NCBI GenBank assembly: GCA_910574885.1
Contig: CAJTDD010000022.1
Coordinates: 26,736-90,735 of the forward strand
DNA from: Lachnospiraceae bacterium
GTDB taxonomy: Bacteria; Bacillota; Clostridia; Lachnospirales; Lachnospiraceae
Length of the DNA: 64,000 bases
Reading direction: 5' to 3'
Under the pieces are notes generated by a model, which saw only the letters and a list, made by a program, of their open reading frames with translations, did not search any database and was not told where the DNA came from. Positions 35,481 to 45,200 of this stretch are shown one piece after another; position 1 is the stretch's first letter; each line of letters opens with the position of its first letter. A program made the translations under genes and the position numbers.

Positions 35481-36563
35481 ATGAGCAGAGTGTACAATTT
35501 TTCAGCAGGACCAGCAGTTTTGCCGGAAGAAGTGTTGAGGGAAGCGGCAGAGGAAATGTTAGACTATAAGGGGACTGGGATGTCCGTCATGGAGATGAGT
35601 CACCGCTCAAAGGCATTTCAGGAGATTATTGATACGGCAGAGGCGGATCTGCGTGATTTGATGGGAATCCCCGATGATTACGCGGTACTGTTCCTGCAAG
35701 GCGGGGCGTCCCAGCAGTTTGCCATGATTCCCATGAATCTGATGAAGAACTGTGTGGCAGATTATATTGTGACCGGGCAGTGGGCAAAGAAGGCCAGCGA
35801 GGAGGCGAAGAAGTACGGAAAGGTGAACATCATAGCCTCTTCCGCAGACCGGACATTTTCCTATATCCCGGATGTCAGCAGTCTTCCGGTTTCCGAAGAT
35901 GCGGATTATGTGTATATTTGCGAGAATAACACGATTTACGGGACGAAATATAAGGAACTGCCGGATACAAAGGGAAAGCTTCTTGTGGCGGACGTCTCGT
36001 CCTGTTTCCTGTCCGAGCCGGTGGACGTGACAAAGTACGGGGTGATTTATGGAGGGGTACAGAAGAATATCGGCCCTGCAGGAACGGTAATTGTAATTAT
36101 GAGGAAGGATTTGATTACGGATGATGTGCTTCCTGGGACTCCGACCATGTTGAAGTACAAGACCCACGCGGACGCAGGTTCTCTGTATAACACGCCTCCG
36201 GCATATGGAATCTATATCTGCGGCAAGGTGTTCAAGTGGCTGAAAAAGCAGGGAGGCCTTGAAGCGATGAAGGTGCATAATGAGAAGAAGGCGAAGGTTC
36301 TGTATGATTATCTTGATACGAGCAGGATGTTTCGGGGAACCGTAGTGCCAAAAGATCGGTCGCTGATGAATGTACCGTTTGTGACGGGAAATGAGGAATT
36401 GGACGCAAAATTTGTGAAAGAGGCAAAGGCGGCGGGATTCGAGAACTTGAAAGGACACCGTACCGTAGGCGGCATGCGCGCAAGTATTTATAATGCGATG
36501 CCGATAGAAGGGGTCGAGGCGCTTGTGGCATTTATGAAGAAGTTTGAAGAGGAGAATCTGTAA
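35481..36563 (+). CDS. serC: Phosphoserine aminotransferase
   Basis: 360 residues. RVYNFSAGPAVLPEEVL opens the protein, and the PLP lysine lies in YGGVQKNIGPAG. GTVVPKDRSLMNVPF and GHRTVGGMRASIYNAMP are family motifs. It converts 3-phosphohydroxypyruvate to phosphoserine. GGAGG at 35469-35473 places the start at 35481 rather than 35475. It precedes serA by 2 bases, so the two serine-pathway enzymes are translated together. Confidence 0.97.
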   Translation: MSRVYNFSAGPAVLPEEVLREAAEEMLDYKGTGMSVMEMSHRSKAFQEIIDTAEADLRDLMGIPDDYAVLFLQGGASQQFAMIPMNLMKNCVADYIVTGQWAKKASEEAKKYGKVNIIASSADRTFSYIPDVSSLPVSEDADYVYICENNTIYGTKYKELPDTKGKLLVADVSSCFLSEPVDVTKYGVIYGGVQKNIGPAGTVIVIMRKDLITDDVLPGTPTMLKYKTHADAGSLYNTPPAYGIYICGKVFKWLKKQGGLEAMKVHNEKKAKVLYDYLDTSRMFRGTVVPKDRSLMNVPFVTGNEELDAKFVKEAKAAGFENLKGHRTVGGMRASIYNAMPIEGVEALVAFMKKFEEENL

Positions 36564-36565
36564 TC

Positions 36566-37729
36566 ATGTATAAATATTATTGCTTAAATCCAATCTCTGA
36601 CGTAGGGCTTGAGAAACTGACAGAAGAATATGTTCCGGCGGGGACTGTGGAAAAGGCGGACGCAGTGCTGGTAAGAAGCGCCGCCATGCACGAGATGGAC
36701 TTTTCAAAGAACCTGAAAGCAATCGCCCGTGCAGGGGCAGGGGTCAACAATATTCCGTTGGAGCGGTGTGCGGAGGAAGGAATCGTGGTGTTCAATACGC
36801 CGGGGGCCAATGCCAACGGAGTGAAGGAGCTGGTTATCGCAGGAATGTTCCTTGCGTCCCGGGATATTATCGGCGGTATCAATTGGGTACAGGAGAACGA
36901 GGAGGACGGCAATATTGCAAAGGATGCGGAGAAGGCGAAGAAGGCGTTTGCCGGGTGCGAGTTAGAGGGCAAGAAGCTGGGCGTCATCGGCCTGGGGGCA
37001 ATCGGCGTGCTGGTGGCAAATGCAGCGACGAACCTGGGGATGGATGTATATGGATATGACCCTTATGTTTCCGTGGATTCGGCGTGGAGGCTGTCAAGGA
37101 GTATCCATCATGCGAAGACGGTGGATGAACTGTATCAGAATTGTGACTATATTACGATTCATGTCCCAGCAATGGAGCAGACCAAGGGGATGATTGACAA
37201 GAATGCCATCAGCCTTATGAAGAAAGGCGTGGTGGTGCTGAATTTTGCAAGGGATGTGCTGGTGGACGAAGAGGCTATGGTGGATGCGCTGCTGTCAGGA
37301 CATGTGAAGCACTATGTGTCGGATTTTCCGACGCCTGTGACCGCAGGGGTCAAAGGCGCCATTGTCATCCCGCATCTGGGGGCGTCTACGGAGGAGTCGG
37401 AGGATAACTGTGCGAAGATGGCGGTGAAGCAGTTAAGGGATTACCTGGAGAACGGGAATATTAAAAATTCGGTCAATTATCCCAACTGTGATATGGGTAT
37501 CCCGGGAGAGAATACCCGGATTCTCATTCTTCATAGGAACGTGCCGAATATGATTGGGCAATTCACGAAGATTCTGGCGAAGGACAATATGAATATTGCG
37601 GATTTAACGAATAAGAGTAAAGGAAAGTATGCGTATACCATGATTGATATCGACAGTCCGGTGCCGGAAAATGTGTCCGAAGAGCTTGCTAAGGTCAGGG
37701 AAGTGCTGCGTGTCCGGATTATCAGATAG
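36566..37729 (+). CDS. serA: D-3-phosphoglycerate dehydrogenase with C-terminal ACT domain
   Basis: 387 residues. The NAD fold GVIGLGAIGVLVANAATNLG (about residues 145-165) and the catalytic region PHLGASTEESEDNCA (around 270) mark a D-2-hydroxyacid dehydrogenase. The C-terminal 80 residues (ILHRNVPNMIGQFTKILA, then NIADLTNKSKGKYAYTMID) form an ACT domain for serine feedback. It oxidises 3-phosphoglycerate. Pairing with serC supports serine synthesis. The gene order from leuB suggests one amino-acid biosynthesis operon. Confidence 0.95.
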   Translation: MYKYYCLNPISDVGLEKLTEEYVPAGTVEKADAVLVRSAAMHEMDFSKNLKAIARAGAGVNNIPLERCAEEGIVVFNTPGANANGVKELVIAGMFLASRDIIGGINWVQENEEDGNIAKDAEKAKKAFAGCELEGKKLGVIGLGAIGVLVANAATNLGMDVYGYDPYVSVDSAWRLSRSIHHAKTVDELYQNCDYITIHVPAMEQTKGMIDKNAISLMKKGVVVLNFARDVLVDEEAMVDALLSGHVKHYVSDFPTPVTAGVKGAIVIPHLGASTEESEDNCAKMAVKQLRDYLENGNIKNSVNYPNCDMGIPGENTRILILHRNVPNMIGQFTKILAKDNMNIADLTNKSKGKYAYTMIDIDSPVPENVSEELAKVREVLRVRIIR

Positions 37730-37771
37730 TAAATATTAAAGAATAATTAAATATTCTTAACATAATCTTTA

Positions 37772-37800
37772 TTGAATTGCTTTTCGTTTTCCTGTATACT
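37772..37800 (+). promoter_or_regulatory. Promoter of the polysaccharide deacetylase gene
   Basis: TTGAAT, 17-base spacer, TATACT. A hairpin-like GGAACCG...CGGTTCT follows in the 90-base leader. Confidence 0.6.
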
Positions 37801-37890
37801 CAGCTAAGGAACCGGGAGAATTGATTTTCGTACGGTTCTTACCTAAGTGACATGACGGGGCGGCTTGGATATACAGGGGAGATGTAAGGA

Positions 37891-39348
37891 ATGACGAATG
37901 ATAGAAGCAAGGAGAGAAGATTATTAAAAGAGAAGAGAATCCGGAAGGTAAGGAGAGTGAGAATGTGCTTGCGTATTCTGACTCTTTTGATGATTTGTGT
38001 GATGCCTCTTCTCTTTTTGACTACGGCCACCGCTTCCCGGCAGGAAGTTTCTATCTATCTCAAGCTTAATGAAGCCTCCATCCTACAGGGGGAAGAGCTT
38101 CCGGCGTTCGGGATAGAAGGGGAACTTGTGGGGAATGGCGATGTGATTCTGGACGGGGAGTCTGGTTATACGGCGGAGGATTTGTTGAAAGATTTCGAGA
38201 GTGGGAAGGGATATGCGGTTACATGTGAGGCGGATGTCGCCACAGAGGGAGAGTACCCGATGCACTTGAAGCTTTCGGACGAGATACAGGCAGCTTTAGG
38301 AAAGGAATGGATGGGGCTTGTCAGGGTGGATACGCTGGATGCGATGCTGACGGTGAAGAATGCTGTCGGCGAGTGGGACGGCGACCGATTTCGGAAGTAT
38401 GACGGCTCATATGTGACCAACGATTTCGTGGTTTCCAAAGGGAACACCTATTATTTTGACGGAGAAGGCAATAAGGCGACTGGCTGGGTGGACGCCGGGG
38501 GCGTCAGATATTATATGGACGGAGATGGAATCCGTAAGACCGGATGGGTGGATGTAGATGATTCCAGATACTATCTTGAAGGGGACGGGCATATGGTGAC
38601 CGGCTGGAAAGATATTGAGGAGAAGACATACTATTTTGACCAGGAAGGGAAGATGGCAAAGGGAGAGTTATACATAGGGATGACGAAGTGTTCTTTTGAT
38701 AAGGAGGGAGTACTTACATCCATGGAGGACAGTGATGTAGACCCGGCAAGACCTATGATTGCGCTGACGTTTGACGACGGACCGGGGAAACGTACTGGGG
38801 AGCTTTTGGAGGTGCTTGCGGCGAACCATGCCCATGCTACCTTCTTCATGCAGGGAAAGAATGTGCCGAGATATCAGAATGAAGTGAAGCGCATGAAGGA
38901 GATTGGGTGTGAGCTTGGAAGCCATTCTTTTGACCATCCAGACCTTTCTAAGATGGATGCGGCAGGGATACGTGACCAGATCGACCGCACGAACCAGAAT
39001 CTAAAGGATGCGGCAGGGCAGCCGGCATCTGTATTGCGTCCGCCTTATGGTGCGATTGGAAGTACATTGAAGTCCGTAGCTGGGTTGCCGTTGATTCTCT
39101 GGAATATTGATACTCTGGACTGGAAGACCAGGAATGCGCAGGCAACGATTGACAATGTGATGCAGAAGGTAAAGGACGGGGATATTGTCCTGATGCACGA
39201 TATCCACACGGAGAGCATAGATGCGGCAATTGTGCTGATTCCTAAGCTGATTGAGGCGGGGTATCAGTTGGTCACAGTTTCCGAGCTTGCGGCGGCGCGG
39301 GGAATTGGGATGCAGAACGGGACGAGTTATACGGATTTCTGTAAGTAA
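37891..39348 (+). CDS. Polysaccharide deacetylase with cell-wall-binding repeats
   Basis: 485 residues. A basic N-terminus and one membrane helix (ILTLLMICVMPLLFLTT) are followed by an unrecognised domain (about 50-170), then four CW-binding repeats of about 20 residues (NTYYFDGEGNKATGWVDAGG, RYYMDGDGIRKTGWVDVDD and others, about 190-275). The C-terminal NodB domain has TFDDGPGKRT (metal Asp), SHSFDHPDLS (two His), RPPYGA and LMHDI motifs. It should deacetylate peptidoglycan or another wall glycan from outside the membrane. A terminator follows. Confidence 0.92.
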   Translation: MTNDRSKERRLLKEKRIRKVRRVRMCLRILTLLMICVMPLLFLTTATASRQEVSIYLKLNEASILQGEELPAFGIEGELVGNGDVILDGESGYTAEDLLKDFESGKGYAVTCEADVATEGEYPMHLKLSDEIQAALGKEWMGLVRVDTLDAMLTVKNAVGEWDGDRFRKYDGSYVTNDFVVSKGNTYYFDGEGNKATGWVDAGGVRYYMDGDGIRKTGWVDVDDSRYYLEGDGHMVTGWKDIEEKTYYFDQEGKMAKGELYIGMTKCSFDKEGVLTSMEDSDVDPARPMIALTFDDGPGKRTGELLEVLAANHAHATFFMQGKNVPRYQNEVKRMKEIGCELGSHSFDHPDLSKMDAAGIRDQIDRTNQNLKDAAGQPASVLRPPYGAIGSTLKSVAGLPLILWNIDTLDWKTRNAQATIDNVMQKVKDGDIVLMHDIHTESIDAAIVLIPKLIEAGYQLVTVSELAAARGIGMQNGTSYTDFCK

Positions 39349-39356
39349 GGGATAGA

Positions 39357-39403
39357 AAAGAGAGACTGTCAGGAAACAATGTGGTTTCTGACAGTCTCTC
39401 TTT
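39357..39403 (+). terminator. Terminator after the deacetylase gene
   Basis: A perfect 16-bp stem (39357-39372 with 39388-39403). The outer arm is A-rich on one side and T-rich on the other, so it can serve both this gene and prs on the minus strand. A short GGTATACC fragment of the dispersed repeat family follows at 39418-39426. Confidence 0.85.
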
Positions 39404-39445
39404 CTACTCACCCTGTAGGTATACCTTAACAGTGAAACACAATGA

Positions 39446-40624
39446 TTACGTTAGCCTGCGGTTGTGTTCATTCAGAAGCGCATGGATCTTATCTGTCGGA
39501 TTCAAGACTTTTCCGATGGAAATATCATGATTCATGGAATCTATGATCAGTGCAATGAACTTGGTCATATCTGCGACTACGAAGTAGGGTTTTTCATAGG
39601 CTTCCGGCGGCAGATAAGTTAAGTTGGTAGTGATGACACGGTCAATATAGCCTTTATTGTAATAATCGTCAAAGATTCCGAAACCTTCCGTGAACAGGCC
39701 AAAGGTAGTGCATACGAATACTCGGTTCGCGCCCCGCTCTTTGATCTGTTTTGCCACATCCAGCATGCTTTCCCCGGAGGAAATCATATCATCCACGATG
39801 ATAACGTCTTTCCCATGAATATCATCCCCCAAAAATTCATGTGCGACAATCGGGTTCTTTCCCTTTACGACAGTGGAATAATCACGGCGTTTGTAGAACA
39901 TCCCCATGTTCACGCCGGTCACGTTGGAGAAATAGACGGCACGGTGCATAGCGCCCTCGTCAGGGCTTACGATCATCAGATGGTCTTTGTCCACAATGAG
40001 CTCAGGCTCGGCGCGCAAGAGAGCCTTGATGAACTGGTAAGGCGGGTTGAAGCTGTCGAAACCGTGGAGCGGGATGGCATTCTGCACTCTGGGGTCGTGG
40101 GCGTCGAAGGTAATAATATTGTCCACGCCCATATCCGTTAATTCCTGGAGTGCCAGGGCGCAGTCCAGAGATTCCCGCTTGGTGCGCTTGTGCTGGCGGC
40201 TCTCGTACAGGAACGGCATGAGTACGTTCAATCTGTGAGCCTTGCCGTTGGCTGCCGAAATGATTCGTTTTAAATCCTGGTAGTGGTCATCCGGAGACAT
40301 ATGGTTTGGGTGCCCGTTGACCGTGTAAGTCAGGCTGTAATTGCATACGTCAACCATGATGAATAGATCTTTGCCGCGGATAGATTCGTGAATCAGGCCC
40401 TTGGCTTCCCCGGTGCCAAAGCGCGGGCATTGGGATTCCACCAGATAGGAATCCAGCCGATAGCTGGAAAAAAGCGGGGAATCCAGAGATTCCCGCAAGG
40501 TGTCCTGGCGGAACCGCACAATGTATTGATCCACTCTCTGCCCCAGTTCCTTGCAGGAATCAAGGGCAGCGATTTTCAGAGGCGCAATTGGAAGCGCCGT
40601 TTCCATTAGTTTAATGTTTGGCAT
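39446..40624 (-). CDS. prs: Ribose-phosphate pyrophosphokinase
   Basis: 392 residues, longer than the usual about 315. The PRPP loop VIIVDDMISSGESMLDVA (around residue 275) is diagnostic; TFDAHDPRVQNAIP and VVSPDEGAMHRA are conserved. It makes PRPP from ribose-5-phosphate and ATP for nucleotide, histidine and tryptophan synthesis. The extra length is spread over the N-terminus and a middle insertion, a form seen in several clostridial proteins. Monocistronic in this window. Confidence 0.92.
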   Translation of the reverse strand: MPNIKLMETALPIAPLKIAALDSCKELGQRVDQYIVRFRQDTLRESLDSPLFSSYRLDSYLVESQCPRFGTGEAKGLIHESIRGKDLFIMVDVCNYSLTYTVNGHPNHMSPDDHYQDLKRIISAANGKAHRLNVLMPFLYESRQHKRTKRESLDCALALQELTDMGVDNIITFDAHDPRVQNAIPLHGFDSFNPPYQFIKALLRAEPELIVDKDHLMIVSPDEGAMHRAVYFSNVTGVNMGMFYKRRDYSTVVKGKNPIVAHEFLGDDIHGKDVIIVDDMISSGESMLDVAKQIKERGANRVFVCTTFGLFTEGFGIFDDYYNKGYIDRVITTNLTYLPPEAYEKPYFVVADMTKFIALIIDSMNHDISIGKVLNPTDKIHALLNEHNRRLT

Positions 40625-40714
40625 GTTAATCTCCTATGTGTGTTTGTTGATACAATCCTAAGATATTTATAACACTTTTGGGGGAGGAAGGTCAACTATA
40701 GATTCGTGAATGTG

Positions 40715-40744
40715 TTGGAAATTGAGATAGGGATGTGCTATACT
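40715..40744 (+). promoter_or_regulatory. Promoter of the DUF512 gene
   Basis: TTGGAA, 18-base spacer, TATACT with an extended TGC before the -10 box. Because it lies inside the longer reading frame that starts at 40706, it argues for the downstream start at 40775. Confidence 0.6.
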
Positions 40745-40774
40745 AGAGGAAAATATGGGGAGAATCAATTTAAG

Positions 40775-42094
40775 ATGAGCAGAAAGAAGCATGAGCATGT
40801 AATAAAAGGCGTACTGCCGGGAAGTATCGCAGAGGAATTGGGAATTGAAGCGGGCGACAGGCTGATTTCCATCAATGAAAACGAAGTCGGGGATGTGTTC
40901 GACTATCATTTTTTGGTAAATGACGAGGAACTGACGCTTCTCATCGAGAAGCCAGACGGTGAGGAGTGGGAACTTGAGATAGAGAAGGATTACGAGGAAG
41001 ATTTGGGGATTGAATTCGAGCAAGGGCTGATGGATGAGTACCGTTCCTGCAGGAACAAGTGCATGTTCTGCTTCATCGACCAGATGCCCCAAGGGATGCG
41101 CAAGACGCTGTATTTTAAGGATGATGATTCCAGGCTTTCTTTCCTTCAGGGAAATTATGTGACGCTTACGAATATGAGTGACCAGGATATCGAACGGATC
41201 GTGAATTATCATCTGGAGCCTATCAACATATCGTTCCATACCACGAACCCGGAACTTAGATGCAGGATGCTGTGCAACCGTTTTGCAGGTGAGGCTTTGA
41301 AGAAGGCAGACAGGCTCTATGAAGGCGGGATTCGGATGAACGGCCAGATTGTGCTGTGCAAAGGCGTCAACGACGGGGAAGAACTGGAGCGCAGTATCCG
41401 TGAACTGACCAGATACATCCCTTGTCTGGAGAGCGTGTCCGTAGTTCCGGTGGGTCTTACGAAGTACCGGGAAGGGCTGTATCCTTTAGAACCGTTTCAG
41501 AAAGAGGATGCGAAGAAAGTTCTGGATACCATCCACCGTTGGCAGGAGCGGATTTATGAGGAACATGGGATTCATTTTATCCACGGGGGCGACGAGTGGT
41601 ACATCCTGGCGGGGGAAGAACTGCCGGAGGAAGAGCGGTATGACGGATATTTACAGCTTGAGAATGGCGTAGGGATGCTGCGCTTGCTTAAAAATGAGTT
41701 CCGGCAGGCTTATGAAGCGGCAGAAGGCGACGGCAGGGCAAGGAAACTTTCTATGGCGACAGGGCTTCTGGCGTATCCTTATATCCGGGAAATGGCGAAG
41801 CAGCTTAGGGAGAAGTACCCGGCCACCGAGATTTTCATATATCCAATCAGGAATGAGTTTTTTGGAGAGTTGATTACGGTGTCAGGTCTGATTACAGGGA
41901 AGGATTTGATTGCACAGCTTAGGGGAAAGGAATTGGGGGAAAGATTGCTGCTGCCCTGCAATATGTTCCGCAGCGGGGAGGAAGTCTTTCTGGATGATAT
42001 TACGCTTCCGGAATTGGAAGAGGCTTTACAAGTGAAGATAGATATTGTAAAATCAAGCGGACAGGATTTTATCGAGGCTGTTAAGGGTATCTGA
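40775..42094 (+). CDS. DUF512 family radical-SAM-like protein with PDZ-like N-terminus
   Basis: 439 residues from the ATG at 40775. A PDZ-like segment (GVLPGSIAEELGIEAGDRL, residues 12-30) is followed by the CRNKCMFCFID cluster motif (about residues 90-100), a radical-SAM type CxxxCxxC arrangement, and a C-terminal DUF512 domain. Function is unknown; in many Firmicutes the gene precedes der, as here (72 bases). Iron-sulphur binding is inferred from the motif. The upstream GTG at 40706 is rejected because the promoter lies downstream of it. Confidence 0.88.
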   Translation: MSRKKHEHVIKGVLPGSIAEELGIEAGDRLISINENEVGDVFDYHFLVNDEELTLLIEKPDGEEWELEIEKDYEEDLGIEFEQGLMDEYRSCRNKCMFCFIDQMPQGMRKTLYFKDDDSRLSFLQGNYVTLTNMSDQDIERIVNYHLEPINISFHTTNPELRCRMLCNRFAGEALKKADRLYEGGIRMNGQIVLCKGVNDGEELERSIRELTRYIPCLESVSVVPVGLTKYREGLYPLEPFQKEDAKKVLDTIHRWQERIYEEHGIHFIHGGDEWYILAGEELPEEERYDGYLQLENGVGMLRLLKNEFRQAYEAAEGDGRARKLSMATGLLAYPYIREMAKQLREKYPATEIFIYPIRNEFFGELITVSGLITGKDLIAQLRGKELGERLLLPCNMFRSGEEVFLDDITLPELEEALQVKIDIVKSSGQDFIEAVKGI

Positions 42095-42166
42095 ATCGTG
42101 AGGGCAGAGAGCGCAGACAGGACGGAGAAGAGATAGAAGAAAATGGAATAGAATAGGAGATAGAGT

Positions 42167-43495
42167 ATGAGTAAACCAGTAGTGGCGATTGTTGGAAGGC
42201 CCAACGTAGGAAAATCGACCCTTTTTAATGCACTGGCGGGCGGGATGATTTCGATTGTGAAGGACACGCCGGGCGTGACTAGGGACCGTATCTATGCGGA
42301 TGTTTCCTGGCTTGACCGGGAATTTACCCTGATAGATACAGGTGGAATCGAGCCGGAGAGCAAGGACATTATTTTATCACAGATGAGGGAGCAGGCGCAG
42401 ATTGCGATTGATACGGCGGACGTCATTATGTTCCTGACGGATGTCCGACAGGGTCTGGTGGATGCGGATTCCAAGGTCGCAGACATGCTGAGGCGGTCGT
42501 CAAAGCCAGTTTTACTGGTGGTGAATAAGGTGGACAATTTCGAGAAGTTCATGCCGGATGTGTATGAGTTCTACAATCTGGGGATCGGGGAACCGTATCC
42601 GATTTCATCCGCGTCACGGCTGGGGCTTGGGGACATGCTGGATGAGCTGGTTCAATATTTCCCCGAAGGAACACAGGAGGAAGAGGAGGATGAAAGGCCG
42701 CGGGTGGCAATCATAGGGAAGCCTAACGTAGGAAAGTCGTCCATCATCAATAAACTTCTCGGTGAGCAGCGGGTCATTGTGTCGGATGTTGCCGGGACCA
42801 CCAGGGACGCCATTGACACGGACATTGTTTATAACGGGAAAGAATATGTGTTCATCGATACTGCAGGGCTTCGCAGGAAGAGCAAGATTAAGGAAGAGCT
42901 GGAGCGTTACAGCATCATCCGCGCTGTATCCGCCGTGGAGCGTTCAGATGTGGTGCTGATGGTAATCGACGCCGTGGAAGGCGTGACGGAGCAGGATGCG
43001 AAGATTGCCGGGATTGCCCATGAGAGGGGCAAAGGGATGATTATTGTGGTCAATAAGTGGGACGCAATCGAGAAGAATGATAAGACGATGCGGGAGTACG
43101 AGAAGGAAGTCCGCCGTGTGCTGTCATTTATGCCCTATGCGGAGATTATGTATGTGTCTGCGCAGACAGGACAGCGGTTAGTCAAATTGTATGATATGAT
43201 TGATATGGTAATCGAGAACCAGTCCCTGCGTGTGGCGACGGGCGTGCTCAATGAGATTATGATGGAGGCCGTGGCGATGCAGCAGCCGCCGTCCGATAAG
43301 GGGAAGAGGCTGAAACTTTACTATATTACGCAAGTTGCCGTGAAACCGCCTACTTTTGTAATTTTCGTAAATGACAGGGAGCTGATGCATTTCTCTTATA
43401 CCAGATATCTTGAGAATAAGATTCGGGAGGCATTCGGTTTCCGCGGGACTTCGTTGAAATTCTTCATCCGGGAGAGAAAGGAAAAGGGACGTTAG
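42167..43495 (+). CDS. der: Ribosome biogenesis GTPase Der (EngA)
   Basis: 442 residues. Two tandem GTPase domains, each with G1 loops (GRPNVGKST and GKPNVGKSS), the DTPGVTRD and [11 protein letters not shown]2/G3 regions and the NKVD/NKWD base motifs, then a C-terminal KH-like domain. Der binds the 50S subunit in late assembly. It is followed directly by plsY (2-base gap) and gpsA. Confidence 0.97.
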   Translation: MSKPVVAIVGRPNVGKSTLFNALAGGMISIVKDTPGVTRDRIYADVSWLDREFTLIDTGGIEPESKDIILSQMREQAQIAIDTADVIMFLTDVRQGLVDADSKVADMLRRSSKPVLLVVNKVDNFEKFMPDVYEFYNLGIGEPYPISSASRLGLGDMLDELVQYFPEGTQEEEEDERPRVAIIGKPNVGKSSIINKLLGEQRVIVSDVAGTTRDAIDTDIVYNGKEYVFIDTAGLRRKSKIKEELERYSIIRAVSAVERSDVVLMVIDAVEGVTEQDAKIAGIAHERGKGMIIVVNKWDAIEKNDKTMREYEKEVRRVLSFMPYAEIMYVSAQTGQRLVKLYDMIDMVIENQSLRVATGVLNEIMMEAVAMQQPPSDKGKRLKLYYITQVAVKPPTFVIFVNDRELMHFSYTRYLENKIREAFGFRGTSLKFFIRERKEKGR

Positions 43496-43497
43496 CT

Positions 43498-44142
43498 ATG
43501 GAACGCTTGGTCAGTGTGTTGATAGGGTACGTATTTGGACTGTTACAGACGGGATATTTGTACGGGAAACTGCACAATATAGATATCAGGAGCAAAGGAA
43601 GCGGCAATGCCGGAACCACCAATGCGCTCAGGACGATGGGGTGGAAGGCGGGCGTGGTGACGCTTTTAGGAGACGCGTTCAAGTGTGTGTTCGCGGTCCT
43701 GCTGGTGCGTTTCATTTACCGGGAGAGCCATGGGGACATGCTGCCGCTTTTGTCTATGTATGCGGGCATGGGGGCGGTTCTGGGGCATAACTATCCGTTC
43801 TATATGAAGTTCAAAGGCGGGAAAGGGATTGCCACGACTGCCGGGCTTCTGCTGAGTACCACCAATGCATGGATGGTATTGCTCTGTCTTGCCGTATTCC
43901 TGGGAATTGTGGCGGGGACGAAATATGTGTCCTTAGGCTCTTTGGTAGTGGTGGTTCTTTACCTCGGTGAGGTAATCTGGCTTGGACAGACCGGGTTTTA
44001 TGGGATTGCGCAGAATTATCTCTATGAGATGTACGGGATTGCGGCATTTTTGATGGTGTCGGCGTTCTTCAAGCACAGGGCGAATATTAAGCGGCTATTG
44101 TCTGGGACGGAGAATAAGCTAAGCGTAGGGAAGAGTAAGTAA
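43498..44142 (+). CDS. plsY: Glycerol-3-phosphate acyltransferase PlsY
   Basis: 214 residues, about five to six membrane helices. GSGNAGTTNALRTMG binds the acyl-phosphate, and FKGGKGIATTAG is the second conserved loop. It transfers an acyl group from acyl-phosphate to glycerol-3-phosphate, the first step of phospholipid synthesis. It lies between der and gpsA, whose product makes its substrate. Confidence 0.96.
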   Translation: MERLVSVLIGYVFGLLQTGYLYGKLHNIDIRSKGSGNAGTTNALRTMGWKAGVVTLLGDAFKCVFAVLLVRFIYRESHGDMLPLLSMYAGMGAVLGHNYPFYMKFKGGKGIATTAGLLLSTTNAWMVLLCLAVFLGIVAGTKYVSLGSLVVVVLYLGEVIWLGQTGFYGIAQNYLYEMYGIAAFLMVSAFFKHRANIKRLLSGTENKLSVGKSK

Positions 44143-44184
44143 CCGAATTGGTTCAATATCAATTTAAGAAAGGATAGGAAGGCT

Positions 44185-45198
44185 ATGGCAAATGTAGGAA
44201 TTATGGGGGCGGGAAGCTGGGGAACGGCTCTGGCTCTTCTGCTTCACAGGAACGGGCATCAGGTCACGGTTTGGTCAATCAGTGAAGAGGAAGTGAAGAT
44301 GCTTTCTGAGAAACGGGAACATGTGAGCAAACTTCCGGGAGTGGAACTTCCGGAGGATATGTTGTTCACAACAGATATGGAGTGTGCGGTGAAGGGGAAG
44401 GATTTTATCGTGCTTGCCGTGCCGTCTCCGTTTACACGGAATACTGCCCGCAATATGAGCCCTTATGTGGCAGATGGGCAGATTATCGTGGATGTGGCGA
44501 AGGGGATTGAGGAGAGTACGCTGATGACGCTTTCGCAGCAGATTGAGGAGGAGATTCCCAAGGCCGAGGTGGCAGTCCTGTCAGGACCGAGCCATGCGGA
44601 GGAAGTAGGAAGAGGGCTTCCGACTATCGTGGTCGTAGGCGCAAGGAAGAAAGAGATTGCCGAGTATCTTCAGGAGATGTTCATGAACGAGGTGTTCCGC
44701 GTGTATATCAGCCCGGATATGCGGGGGATGGAGTTAGGCGGCTCACTCAAGAATGTGATTGCGCTGGCGGCGGGAATTGCAGACGGGCTTGGATATGGCG
44801 ACAACACGAAGGCAGCGCTGATTACCAGAGGGATTGCCGAGATTGCAAGGCTTGGCGTGAAGATGGGAGGCGCAGTGGAGAGCTTTACCGGGCTTACGGG
44901 AATCGGGGATTTGATTGTGACTTGCGCCAGTGTCCACAGCCGGAACCGAAAGGCTGGGTATCTCATCGGGCAGGGCAGGAGTATGCAGGAGGCCATGGAC
45001 GAGGTACAGATGGTGGTGGAAGGCGTGTATTCTGCAAAGGCTGCGGTGAAGCTGGGAAAGAAATACGGAGTGTCGCTGCCGATTATTGATAAGGTGAGTG
45101 AAGTGCTGTTTGAAGGGAAAGACCCGAGGGAGGCAGTGAACGAGCTGATGCTCCGGGACGGAAGGCCGGAACATCAGGCGCTGCACTGGCAGGAATAG
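44185..45198 (+). CDS. gpsA: Glycerol-3-phosphate dehydrogenase (NAD(P)+)
   Basis: 337 residues. The NAD-binding GAGSWGTALALLLHRNGH opens the protein; LSGPSHAEEVGRG and GMELGGSLKNVIALAAGIADG hold the catalytic Lys. It makes sn-glycerol-3-phosphate for plsY. Last gene of a der-plsY-gpsA unit, convergent with the MATE gene at 3 bases. Confidence 0.97.
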   Translation: MANVGIMGAGSWGTALALLLHRNGHQVTVWSISEEEVKMLSEKREHVSKLPGVELPEDMLFTTDMECAVKGKDFIVLAVPSPFTRNTARNMSPYVADGQIIVDVAKGIEESTLMTLSQQIEEEIPKAEVAVLSGPSHAEEVGRGLPTIVVVGARKKEIAEYLQEMFMNEVFRVYISPDMRGMELGGSLKNVIALAAGIADGLGYGDNTKAALITRGIAEIARLGVKMGGAVESFTGLTGIGDLIVTCASVHSRNRKAGYLIGQGRSMQEAMDEVQMVVEGVYSAKAAVKLGKKYGVSLPIIDKVSEVLFEGKDPREAVNELMLRDGRPEHQALHWQE

Positions 45199-45200
45199 AA